Shown here piece by piece: positions 51,810 through 60,085 of a DNA stretch of 64,000 nucleotides. The stretch is from the NCBI GenBank assembly GCA_945889085.1, contig CAMDBM010000002.1, positions 29,318 to 93,317 on the forward strand, in the 5' to 3' direction. Under the pieces are notes generated by a model that worked only from the letters and a program-made list of their open reading frames with translations, was not told the origin of the DNA and did no database searches. The first letter of the stretch is position 1; each line of letters opens with the position of its first letter. The stretch is from WLJO01 sp945889085 (lineage in GTDB: Bacteria > Actinomycetota > Acidimicrobiia > Acidimicrobiales > Ilumatobacteraceae). The position numbers and the translations under genes are program-made.

Positions 51810-53618
51810 TCAGTCGCAGAGTTCCCCGGCGGCCGCGACCGGTGCTGTCGGCATGCGGAAGCGCCAGAGCGACCACGAGCGGGTGAGGTTTCGCCAGATC
51901 TGACCCGCGCCGAGGCTGTTGCGCTGAGCATTCCTCAGGTCTCGCAGGCTGCCGCAGTTCAGCGCCTGCTCCGCTGCCTGGAGGTTGACGGGGTCGAGGT
52001 TCTTGGGCCCGACGTACGGACGGGACGCGAACTCCGCGAACATCCATGTGACAGGGAGGTCCTTCTCGTGGCCCGGGCGCCCGCGCCCGGTGAGACGCTG
52101 GTGGGCCGACACCGAGTTGGAGAGGCCAAACCGGTCGAGCACCCAAACATCGAGCGGTGCCGCATAGCTGTACATCCCCACGGCCCCGACGTAACTCACA
52201 ATCTTGACCTCGGCCGGAGCCACCGCGGCGAGCGGGTACGACTTCCATGACGCGTTGCTGGATGGATCGACAAGGAACCCCGTGCCGCCCGCACGCGCGA
52301 ACCTCGAGAGCCCCAGCCCTCCCTTTCCCCAGAGACTGCCGGCATAGTCGTCGAGCGTGACCGGGTGGTCCGTGCGGGCGAGGCGCATGTGGACGAGTCG
52401 CTCGTCGGCGATATACGTCGAGCGATCGATCGCATAGGCCGGCAGCGCCGCCTTTCCCGCATAGGGCGGCCCCGAATAGGGCGCGCGGGCGTGGGTGCCC
52501 GCAACGATCGCCCAGGCGAGAACGAGTGCAGTGGCAACCCACCGCCAGTCGTTCACCTGGGCAACCGCAATCGGGAGCAGCAGCACGAGGAGCGACGGGA
52601 GGAGCAGCCGAGCGTGCATGAAATCCCCTCCTGCCCGAACCACGAACAGGCCGTGGGCGAGTGCTGCTGCCGTCGAGCAGATCACGAGGATCCTTCGGCG
52701 GCGATGGGGTTCTGAGGCTGAGCGAACGAGGGGGGCGCCAAAAACCGCTAGCGCACCGAGCAGCGGGGGAAGCAGCCACGAGTGACGGAAGAAGTCCTGG
52801 AGATACCGCCAACCCTGTCCCCAACTCGACTGCGTCGCCTCCTTGGCGATGGCCGTGTTGGGCACCGGAATTCCGAAATATGCGGTGCGCAGCAGTGTCC
52901 CAAGAATCGGGATGAGCACGATCCATGCAATCGTGCGACCGATGTTCCGCTTGGAACGGTCCCCGAGCAGGATTGCGGCGACACCGAACGAGATCATGAA
53001 GATTCCGAAATCCGGCCGGATGAACGGGGCGATGCCGAGAAGCAGGAACGTGGGCCACGACAGTGGCGCGCGTTGCTCGGCTGCACCACTGGTCTGGCCG
53101 GCGAGGAGGCGCCAGCACCAACCGATCCACAGCACCCCCAAACCGTTCTCGAGGCCGGAGGTGGCGAAATCCCACGCAGGGGGCAGCGCGATGTAGAGCA
53201 AGAGGCCGAGAGGGAGCACGACCCGCCTCTGGAGTGGACTGGCATCGCCGTGCGCGCCTTGTCGCCTGTCGAGTGTCCGAAGCGTCCCGTCCATCGCGAG
53301 CCACAGGCCGAGGAGGGTTGTCCCCAGTCCGAGCACCACGGCAATCCACTCGAGGCGAAACGGCGTTACCCCGTCGATCACGGCGAGGATGAAGATCCAG
53401 AGCGGACTCGTGCCTGCTTCGACCCGGTCGCCGAGATTGAAGACCAGACCGTTCCCGTGCTCGAGTTGACGAACGATGCGCAGGTTGACGAATGCGTCGT
53501 CGGCAAGCCACCGGTGGGACCAAGCGACCGCAGCAAGGACGACGAGCGGGATGCAGCAAGCAACGTATTCCCATGAACCTCGCTCGAGTTGCTGCCGCGG
53601 CAACTGCTCGGTGTTCAT
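51810..53618 (-). CDS. AftB-like GT-C membrane glycosyltransferase
   Basis: A 602-residue polytopic membrane protein with about ten hydrophobic segments in the first ~400 residues and a soluble extracytoplasmic C-terminal domain. The first external loop carries the acidic pair in WLADDAFVNLRIVRQ and the segment GLVFNLGDRVEAGTSPLW, a hallmark of the AftB (GT89) arabinofuranosyltransferase family, which uses polyprenyl-phosphate arabinose to cap cell-wall arabinan in mycobacteria. Here the sugar and acceptor are unproven. TATTAT six nucleotides before ATG 53618 is a strong leaderless -10. It is divergent from a second GT-C gene. Confidence 0.8.
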   Translation of the reverse strand: MNTEQLPRQQLERGSWEYVACCIPLVVLAAVAWSHRWLADDAFVNLRIVRQLEHGNGLVFNLGDRVEAGTSPLWIFILAVIDGVTPFRLEWIAVVLGLGTTLLGLWLAMDGTLRTLDRRQGAHGDASPLQRRVVLPLGLLLYIALPPAWDFATSGLENGLGVLWIGWCWRLLAGQTSGAAEQRAPLSWPTFLLLGIAPFIRPDFGIFMISFGVAAILLGDRSKRNIGRTIAWIVLIPILGTLLRTAYFGIPVPNTAIAKEATQSSWGQGWRYLQDFFRHSWLLPPLLGALAVFGAPLVRSASEPHRRRRILVICSTAAALAHGLFVVRAGGDFMHARLLLPSLLVLLLPIAVAQVNDWRWVATALVLAWAIVAGTHARAPYSGPPYAGKAALPAYAIDRSTYIADERLVHMRLARTDHPVTLDDYAGSLWGKGGLGLSRFARAGGTGFLVDPSSNASWKSYPLAAVAPAEVKIVSYVGAVGMYSYAAPLDVWVLDRFGLSNSVSAHQRLTGRGRPGHEKDLPVTWMFAEFASRPYVGPKNLDPVNLQAAEQALNCGSLRDLRNAQRNSLGAGQIWRNLTRSWSLWRFRMPTAPVAAAGELCD

Positions 53619-53623
53619 TAATT

Positions 53624-53630
53624 CATAATA
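53624..53630. promoter_or_regulatory. AT-rich divergent promoter core of the GT-C pair
   Basis: TATTAT on the minus strand (53630-53625) sits six nucleotides before ATG 53618. CATAAT on the plus strand (53624-53629) could serve the divergent gene with a ~48-nt leader. Confidence 0.5.
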
Positions 53631-53683
53631 GACGAGCGCAAGGGTTGGCTTTGACCGTTAACCGCTCAACAAAGGGTGCTGCT

Positions 53684-55282
53684 GTGCCATCCGCCGATGA
53701 GTACCATCCCGATATCGCAGACACCCCGCCTCCGCAGTCACGTTCGCCGTGGTGGGCCAGACAGAGGCACGCATCTGTGGCGATGTGGTTCTGCTCGGCG
53801 GTGAGCCTGCTCATCGGCATCGGTCAGATGTCGATCAAGGGTGCGGTGCTCGGCCTCGATGAGTACGACGACGGTGTCTACTTTGGCTCTGCGATTCGGC
53901 TGGCGCAGGGTCATCTTCCGTATCGCAGTTTCGTGTTTCCGCACCCGCCCGGCATCACACTGCTGCTCTTCCCGCTCGGGCTGATCGGTCGATTGAGTTC
54001 CACGAGGGTCACGTTCGGCCTAGTGCGAATCCTCACGACGCTCGTCGCCGCGGGTGCGGTGTGGATGATCGGACGACTGTTGCGCCATCGCGGTGTGATC
54101 GCGGTCCTCGCCGGCGGCCTGTCGCTTGCTGTGTACCCACTCGCGTCTGCGGCCACGAAGTCGGTGTTGCTCGAGCCCTATGTCGTGTTCGTCGTGCTCG
54201 TGGCTGCAACGCTCCTCTTCCGCGACGGTGAGTTGCAGAACGGTCGACGTCTGCTGTGGGGCGGTGCCGTGTTGGGTGTGGCGCTCGCCGTGAAGCTCTG
54301 GGCGGTACTCCCGATCGCGGCGGTCGTGGTGTGCTGCGCAATCGTCATCCAGCGTGACTGGCCGCGGTGGCGAAGGCTGCTCACCGGGCTGTTCGCCGGC
54401 TTCGTCGTTCCCTGTGCCCCCTTCTTCTTTGCAGCACCTCGGCAGTTCCTGCACCAAGTGGTGGGGCTGCAAGTGCAGCGCGGCGCATCGTCCGGCGGGC
54501 TCCCAGCGAAGGACCGCATCGTGCTGATCACTGGCTCCCGTGTGTTCCCCGAGATGAGCGGTGCCCGGGGCTGGGCGGTTTTGCTGCTCGTGCTGGTGGT
54601 CGCCGCAATCGTGTCGTCGCTGCTGCTGCGTTCCCGCCAGGCGCTCGATTGGTTCGCGGTTGCCGCCGCGCTGGTGTCGGTCGTAGCGGTACTGAAGACT
54701 TCGGACTACTTCACCCACTACGGCTACTTCGTCGTTGCGTTCCTCGCACTCGCGGGCGGTGCCGCCGCAGGGCAGTGGTCGAACGTTGGCCTGCGTTGGT
54801 TGAGTCGCGAGCGATTGGGACAACAACTGCTGGCAACACTCGCGGTGGCTGCAGTGCTCGGTTGCGGGCTGAACGGGGCCTTGCGCGGCAGGGCAATCCT
54901 CGATCGGTGGCCAGACCTCGTGACTACCGGCGATGTCGGTGCGGCAGTAGCGGGACTGATCCCTGACGGTTCGTGCGCAGTGAGCGATGACCCGAGCCTG
55001 CTCATTACGGCCGATCGGGTGGTCGGTCGTGGTGCTTGTCCGGCGATGATTGATCCCTACTACGCCTGGCTCGCCGAGGACCCGGAGCATCCCCCGTCGT
55101 TAGGAGCAGTGCCCCCCGCAGTGCTCGTCCAGCAATGGCAGTCGTGGTTCCAGCGAGCCGAGTACGCCGTGCTTTCGTCAAACCCGTTTCGGATCCCGTG
55201 GACGCTCGAGTTGTCCGGCTGGTTCAACGAACGGTTCGAACTCGTCGGAAACGTCGGCCCAGCGGTCTACCGACGTCGCTAG
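53684..55282 (+). CDS. GT-C family membrane glycosyltransferase-like protein
   Basis: A 532-residue multi-span protein with a cytoplasmic N terminus of ~30 residues, about ten to eleven hydrophobic segments and a soluble C-terminal part. The acidic motif LDEYDDGVYFGSAIRLAQG after the first membrane segment and FVFPHPPGI are typical of GT-C enzymes (ArnT/PMT-like), which take sugars from polyprenyl-phosphate donors outside the membrane. Family assignment beyond GT-C is uncertain. GTG 53684 has AAAGGGTG nearby and begins a clean N terminus; longer frames would overlap the divergent gene. Confidence 0.8.
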   Translation: MPSADEYHPDIADTPPPQSRSPWWARQRHASVAMWFCSAVSLLIGIGQMSIKGAVLGLDEYDDGVYFGSAIRLAQGHLPYRSFVFPHPPGITLLLFPLGLIGRLSSTRVTFGLVRILTTLVAAGAVWMIGRLLRHRGVIAVLAGGLSLAVYPLASAATKSVLLEPYVVFVVLVAATLLFRDGELQNGRRLLWGGAVLGVALAVKLWAVLPIAAVVVCCAIVIQRDWPRWRRLLTGLFAGFVVPCAPFFFAAPRQFLHQVVGLQVQRGASSGGLPAKDRIVLITGSRVFPEMSGARGWAVLLLVLVVAAIVSSLLLRSRQALDWFAVAAALVSVVAVLKTSDYFTHYGYFVVAFLALAGGAAAGQWSNVGLRWLSRERLGQQLLATLAVAAVLGCGLNGALRGRAILDRWPDLVTTGDVGAAVAGLIPDGSCAVSDDPSLLITADRVVGRGACPAMIDPYYAWLAEDPEHPPSLGAVPPAVLVQQWQSWFQRAEYAVLSSNPFRIPWTLELSGWFNERFELVGNVGPAVYRRR

Positions 55283-55287
55283 CCCCT

Positions 55288-55311
55288 CAGAGCGTTTGAA
55301 TTCGCGCTCTG
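55288..55311 (+). terminator. Possible terminator hairpin
   Basis: CAGAGCG/CGCTCTG (7 bp, 10-nt loop) just after the GT-C gene stop, without a T-tract. The rest of 55312-55439, the leader of the collagen-like gene, holds no other structure I can support. Confidence 0.3.
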
Positions 55312-55439
55312 TGTGAGGCAGGGGTGTCGCTTTGGTAAGGACTCCGTAAATTATTCCTTCCACCCTTTGGTCCTGCGGTCCATCGTCTCCTAACCTCTGC
55401 TCATTCCTGGGTGGGCCGGGCGATAGGTGTAGGAACTTG

Positions 55440-55568
55440 GTGAGACGACTTCAAACGAGGCGAGTGGGAGCCTTTTTGCTCCTCGGCATGGGAACGCTGG
55501 CTACGTGCCTCGTCGTCCCCTCCTCGGCGTACGCCAGCACCCCCCGCACGGCCACCTTCGTCGCTTAG
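55440..55568 (+). CDS. Signal-peptide ORF of the collagen-like gene, ended by an in-frame amber codon
   Basis: A 42-residue frame starting at GTG 55440 with AGGA five nucleotides upstream. It encodes a textbook Sec signal peptide: basic start (MRRLQTRRVG), hydrophobic core (AFLLLGMGTLATCLVV), and a signal-peptidase site after SSAYA (residue 32), then STPRTATFVA and TAG at 55566-55568. The reading frame continues directly past the TAG as VGATGATGPAGLQG, the start of the Gly-X-Y region of the next entry. The two are therefore almost certainly one gene interrupted by a single stop: a nonsense mutation, sequencing error, or readthrough site. Confidence 0.8.
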   Translation: MRRLQTRRVGAFLLLGMGTLATCLVVPSSAYASTPRTATFVA

Positions 55569-55649
55569 GTAGGTGCTACCGGTGCAACCGGGCCGGCCGG
55601 TCTGCAGGGTCCAACGGGACCTCGAGGCGCTACGGGTGCCACCGGCCCG

Positions 55650-58600
55650 ATGGGTCGTACCGGTCCGATTGGCCCGACCGGTCCGCGTGGGTTCACCGGC
55701 GTCACGGGTCCGCAAGGCCTCACTGGCCCGAGAGGTGCCACGGGCGCGAAGGGTGACACGGGAATCACAGGCGCCACAGGTAGGGGCAACACAGGTCTCA
55801 CCGGCGCTACCGGCGCAGCGGGTGCGAAAGGCGACACCGGCACCCGGGGCAGCACGGGTGTTCAGGGCATCACCGGAGCCACCGGTCTGCAGGGCCCTAC
55901 CGGGCCGCGAGGGGCTACAGGCGCCACCGGGCCGCGCGGCTACACCGGGGCCCAAGGCATCCGGGGCGACCAAGGTTTCCAGGGCGACACCGGGGAAAAG
56001 GGCGATCAGGGCAACCAGGGCAACCAGGGCAACCAGGGTGCCGTGGGATCCACTGGCGGTCAGGGCGACACCGGACTGCAGGGCGATACGGGTTCGAGCG
56101 GCGCCCAGGGCGAGCGCGGCGACACCGGCGTAGCGGGTGCGACTGGTCTGCAGGGCCCCACCGGCCCGAAGGGCAACACCGGGTCAACCGGTCCGCGTGG
56201 CGCTACCGGCTATCGGGGCGACACCGGAGTGACGGGTGTTACCGGGCCGAAGGGTGACACGGGAACCACCGGGGCCACCGGCCCGGGCTACAACGGCACC
56301 TCTGAGACTGAGCTAACGGTTGCCTCCGGGTCGATCTCACTCACCACGCAGGCCAACCTCGCGTACTACGCCGGCGCCCGTGTTCGAATCTCCTATCAAA
56401 CGAACGTTGCCAACTTCCTCGAGGGACGGGTGACCTCGTACAACCCGGCGACCGGCGTGATGGACGTGGATGTCGACTGGGTAAAGGGCTCGGGCACCTT
56501 CTCGCTGTGGAACATCAACCTCTCCGGTGCTGTGGGAAGCACAGGCCCCACCGGCCCCAAGGGTGATACCGGGCTCACGGGTGCGACGGGTCTGCAGGGT
56601 CCGACCGGTCCGCAGGGTGACACGGGTGCAACGGGTCCTCGTGGTGTGACGGGCGATACCGGTGAGACGGGTCCGGTTGGTCCGACCGGTCCGAAGGCCG
56701 ACACGGGTGCAACCGGCGCCAAGGGTGATACCGGCCTGACCGGCGACACCGGAACCACCGGTGTGACGGGCCCGCAGGGTGATACCGGTGCTACTGGCCT
56801 GAAGGGTGATACGGGTTTGCAGGGCTTGCAGGGTCCGATCGGTCCGCAGGGTGACACCGGCGCGACTGGGGCGCAGGGTGATACCGGTCTGACGGGTCTG
56901 CAGGGTTCCGTGGGCGATACCGGTGTGACCGGCCCCAAGGCCGACACGGGTGCTACGGGCGCAAAGGGTGACACGGGCAATGCTGGTTCGATCGGCGTTG
57001 ACGGTGTCACGGGTGCGACGGGACCGAAGGGTGACACCGGTCTGCAGGGCGACACCGGTATTGCAGGCTCTTATGCAGGTCGTGGCGATACGGGCGACAC
57101 GGGTGCAGACGGCGCCGTCGGTTCCACCGGTGCTACGGGTGCCAAGGGTGACACTGGCGTCACCGGTCTGCAGGGCCTCACCGGTCCCCAGGGCGACACC
57201 GGTGCTACGGGCGCCAAGGGCGATACAGGTTTGACGGGTCTGCAGGGCCCCATCGGTCCGACGGGCGATACTGGTTCGACAGGTGTGACGGGTCCGCAGG
57301 GCGACACCGGTTCAACGGGCTTGACGGGTCCGCAGGGTGATACCGGTTCGACGGGCTTGACCGGCCCGCAGGGCGACACGGGCTTGACCGGCCCGAAGGG
57401 TGACACCGGTTCAACGGGCGCGACGGGTCTGCAGGGTCCGACCGGACCGCAGGGTGACACCGGCGCAACGGGTATTCAGGGCGACCAGGGTGAACAGGGT
57501 GTTCAGGGTGCGGAAGGCCCGCAAGGAACTCAGGGCGAACAGGGTGTTCAGGGTGAGCAAGGCTTCGCCGGCACCAATGGTCTCGACGGAGCGACCGGCC
57601 CGATCGGCGAGTCGGGTGCCACCGGTCCGAAGGGCGACATCGGCGATACGGGTCCGCAGGGCGACACTGGTATCACGGGCAATGCGGGTGACACGGGCGC
57701 AACCGGTGATCAGGGCGGCCAAGGCGACACCGGCACGGTTGGCGCAATCGGTGCAACCGGCATCGGCGACACTGGCGAAACCGGCGAGCAGGGTATTCAG
57801 GGCGAGCAGGGTCTGCAGGGCCCCGTGGGCGATCGTGGCGACACCGGCCCGCAGGGTCCGCAGGGCTCACGCGGTGCAACGGGCGCGAAGGGTGACACCG
57901 GTTCGCTCGGAGCAACCGGCGTTGCCGGTGCAACCGGCTTGCAGGGCCCCACTGGCCCGAAGGGCGACACCGGCGCTACCGGCCCCACAGGCCCGCAGGG
58001 CCCCACCGGCCCGCAGGGCGACACGGGTGCCCAGGGTGACACGGGTCTGCGCGGCGACTACGGCGGCGTGACCTTCCCGTACTTCTTCGCTTCGACCTAC
58101 GGCGGCGACGATCTGGACGGCAACCTCCACCTGAACAACGCGGACCTCACTGCTGCCACGCAGATGTTCATCAATGACCTCGACAACTCCAGCGCAGATG
58201 TCAGCGCCTACCTCAACACGATCGCCATCTCGGCAAACCCGATTCGTGGAACGGTGCGAATCTCGATGCGGGAGAACCCGTCGCAGTTCGTGCTGTACCA
58301 GTTGACCGGTGTGTCCGACGGAGCCGGCTACTTCACGGCGAGCGTGACGTACTTGGCTGGCTCGGTCACGTCCTTCACCGATCAGGACCAGATCCTGTTC
58401 TCCGTGGACCAGAACGGTGACAAGGGTCTGCAGGGTGCGACTGGTCCGACGGGTGCCACGGGTGCCACGGGCGCAACCGGCGCTGGTGTCACCGGTGCGA
58501 CCGGTCCGGTCGGCGCCACTGGTCCAATGCCGACGTACCGAGCGGGCCAGGCGACCTTGGCCACGGCTACAAACCCGGTGACCGTCACGTTCTCCAGCGC

Positions 58601-58796
58601 ATTTGCAGCGACGCCCATAATCACCCTGTCATACGTTGAACAGGACGTGGCTTATCACGGCAACAACTGCACCGTCACGGTGAAGGGCGCTTCAACGACT
58701 GGTTTCCAAATCCAGCTCGACGCGTTCGCCAGCACCACGTGCGCTGTTACGACCACGTTCAAGGTCAACTGGATCGCCGTGGCCGCCAACGGCTGA
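55650..58796 (+). CDS. Collagen-like repeat surface protein with tail-fibre-type domains
   Basis: A secreted or surface fibrous protein, 1048 residues from ATG 55650; the frame is open from 55569 right after the amber codon and should join the signal-peptide ORF. Gly-X-Y blocks lie at 55572-56290, 56526-58055 and 58416-58528, rich in GDTGATGAKGDTG-like triplets. Two interruptions (56291-56525 and 58056-58415) resemble modules of phage tail fibres (NYxEGxVTSY-type; FINDLDNSSADVSAYL). The C-terminal ~90 residues (58530-58793) have two Cys and end FKVNWIAVAANG, similar to H-type lectin domains. Trimeric collagen stalk with adhesive tip is inferred. There is no LPXTG or membrane anchor. Confidence 0.85.
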   Translation: MGRTGPIGPTGPRGFTGVTGPQGLTGPRGATGAKGDTGITGATGRGNTGLTGATGAAGAKGDTGTRGSTGVQGITGATGLQGPTGPRGATGATGPRGYTGAQGIRGDQGFQGDTGEKGDQGNQGNQGNQGAVGSTGGQGDTGLQGDTGSSGAQGERGDTGVAGATGLQGPTGPKGNTGSTGPRGATGYRGDTGVTGVTGPKGDTGTTGATGPGYNGTSETELTVASGSISLTTQANLAYYAGARVRISYQTNVANFLEGRVTSYNPATGVMDVDVDWVKGSGTFSLWNINLSGAVGSTGPTGPKGDTGLTGATGLQGPTGPQGDTGATGPRGVTGDTGETGPVGPTGPKADTGATGAKGDTGLTGDTGTTGVTGPQGDTGATGLKGDTGLQGLQGPIGPQGDTGATGAQGDTGLTGLQGSVGDTGVTGPKADTGATGAKGDTGNAGSIGVDGVTGATGPKGDTGLQGDTGIAGSYAGRGDTGDTGADGAVGSTGATGAKGDTGVTGLQGLTGPQGDTGATGAKGDTGLTGLQGPIGPTGDTGSTGVTGPQGDTGSTGLTGPQGDTGSTGLTGPQGDTGLTGPKGDTGSTGATGLQGPTGPQGDTGATGIQGDQGEQGVQGAEGPQGTQGEQGVQGEQGFAGTNGLDGATGPIGESGATGPKGDIGDTGPQGDTGITGNAGDTGATGDQGGQGDTGTVGAIGATGIGDTGETGEQGIQGEQGLQGPVGDRGDTGPQGPQGSRGATGAKGDTGSLGATGVAGATGLQGPTGPKGDTGATGPTGPQGPTGPQGDTGAQGDTGLRGDYGGVTFPYFFASTYGGDDLDGNLHLNNADLTAATQMFINDLDNSSADVSAYLNTIAISANPIRGTVRISMRENPSQFVLYQLTGVSDGAGYFTASVTYLAGSVTSFTDQDQILFSVDQNGDKGLQGATGPTGATGATGATGAGVTGATGPVGATGPMPTYRAGQATLATATNPVTVTFSSAFAATPIITLSYVEQDVAYHGNNCTVTVKGASTTGFQIQLDAFASTTCAVTTTFKVNWIAVAANG

Positions 58797-58811
58797 ACCT
58801 CAACCAACGCA

Positions 58812-58853
58812 GAGGGCCCCGGGGAAACCCGGGGCCCTCGTTCGTTTTCGTTA
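58812..58853 (+). terminator. Rho-independent terminator of the collagen-like gene
   Basis: A 12-bp GC-rich stem closed by a GAAA tetraloop (58812-58839), followed by GTTCGTTTTCGTT. Confidence 0.85.
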
Positions 58854-58914
58854 GCTGTGCTGTTCCGGTAGCGCCCTCAGCGCAACAAGCGCCGCCCGCA
58901 GCGCAGCAGAAACC

Positions 58915-60063
58915 TCAGCTGCGCAGTTCGTTCACCACGAAGTCGATGCAGGCGGTAAGTGCCTCCACATCGCTCGGCGGCACGGCGGGGAACATGCCGA
59001 CACGCAATTGGTTGCGGCCCAGTTTGCGGTAACTGTCGGTGTCCACGATGCCGTTGGCGCGCAGTGCAGCGCTCACGTCGTTGGCGGACACGCCGCCGTC
59101 CTCCGCGGACACGAGGTCGATGGTGCCCACCACGTCGGAGCGCTTCGCGGGGTCCGACACGAATGGTGTCGCCCAGTCCCGCGCCTCGGCCCATCCGTAC
59201 AGCACCGAGGCCGACGCAGCGCACCGCGATGCGCACCAGGCGAGTCCGCCCTGTGCGTTCATCCACTGCACCTGCTGGTCGAGCAGGAACAGCGTGGCGA
59301 GCGCGGGCGTGTTGTACGTCTGGTCGAGCCTGCTGTTGTCCAGCGCGGTCTTCAGCGACATCGAGGCAGGGATCCAGCGCTTCGACGCGTGCACACTCTC
59401 GATGCGCTCCACCGCTGCCGGCGAGCACGCGGCGATCCACAGACCACCGTCGGAGGCGAAGCACTTCTGCGGAGCGAAGTAGTACACGTCGGCCTCGCTC
59501 GGGCTCCACGCAAGGCCGCCCGCTGCCGACGTGGCGTCCACGAGCACGATCGAACCGGCATCGGCCCCTGCCGGGCGGCGCAACTGCATCGCCACACCCG
59601 TGGAGGTCTCGTTGTGGGTGAGCGCATAGGTGTCGTAACCCGCAGTGGCCGCGATGTCCGGGTGGCTGCCGGTGGGGGACTCCACGACGAGCGGAGCGCC
59701 GAGGTGCGGTGCTGCGGCGGACGCCTCGGCGAACTTCGAGGAGAACTCGCCGAACACGAAGTGGGCGCTGCGCTCGTCGATGAGGCCGAACGTGGCGATG
59801 TCCCAGAACACGGTGGAACCGCCGTTGCCGAGCACGATCTCCCAGCCGTCGGGCAGGCCGAACAGGTCGCTCAGACCGGCGCGCACCGAGCCAACCACTT
59901 TCTTCACCGGTGCCTGGCGGTGCGAGGTGCCGAGCCAGGTGGTGGCAACCGAGGCGAGCGCGTCGACGGCACCCTGGCGAACGCGGGAGGGTCCGCAGCC
60001 GAACCGGCCGTCTGCGGGTCGAAGTTCGGAAGGAATCACAATTTCGTGGGGGATTTTGGCCAT
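58915..60063 (-). CDS. serC: Phosphoserine aminotransferase SerC
   Basis: A 382-residue class V PLP aminotransferase converting 3-phosphohydroxypyruvate and glutamate to phosphoserine in serine biosynthesis. The actinobacterial-type sequence opens with IPSELRPADGRFGCGPSRVR, and the PLP lysine is in YYFAPQKCFASDGG. HNETSTGV and NTPALATLFLLDQQ are further landmarks, and the tail RVGMFPAVPPSDVEAL is typical. ATG 60063 begins the standard N terminus. It is divergent from the aminotransferase gene at 60086 with about 22 nt between. Confidence 0.94.
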   Translation of the reverse strand: MAKIPHEIVIPSELRPADGRFGCGPSRVRQGAVDALASVATTWLGTSHRQAPVKKVVGSVRAGLSDLFGLPDGWEIVLGNGGSTVFWDIATFGLIDERSAHFVFGEFSSKFAEASAAAPHLGAPLVVESPTGSHPDIAATAGYDTYALTHNETSTGVAMQLRRPAGADAGSIVLVDATSAAGGLAWSPSEADVYYFAPQKCFASDGGLWIAACSPAAVERIESVHASKRWIPASMSLKTALDNSRLDQTYNTPALATLFLLDQQVQWMNAQGGLAWCASRCAASASVLYGWAEARDWATPFVSDPAKRSDVVGTIDLVSAEDGGVSANDVSAALRANGIVDTDSYRKLGRNQLRVGMFPAVPPSDVEALTACIDFVVNELRS

Positions 60064-60085
60064 GGCCCTGCCAGCATGGAAGATC

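Noticed and set aside
55572..58055. Dense short direct repeats that could suggest a CRISPR array or satellite
   Set aside because: Period is nine bases and multiples, with one continuous open frame encoding Gly-X-Y triplets; no constant repeat/variable spacer structure.
55569..58796. Selenocysteine- or pyrrolysine-type recoding at the amber codon
   Set aside because: UAG is not a selenocysteine codon, and pyrrolysine needs a dedicated tRNA/synthetase for which there is no sign here; the site is in a propeptide, not an active site.
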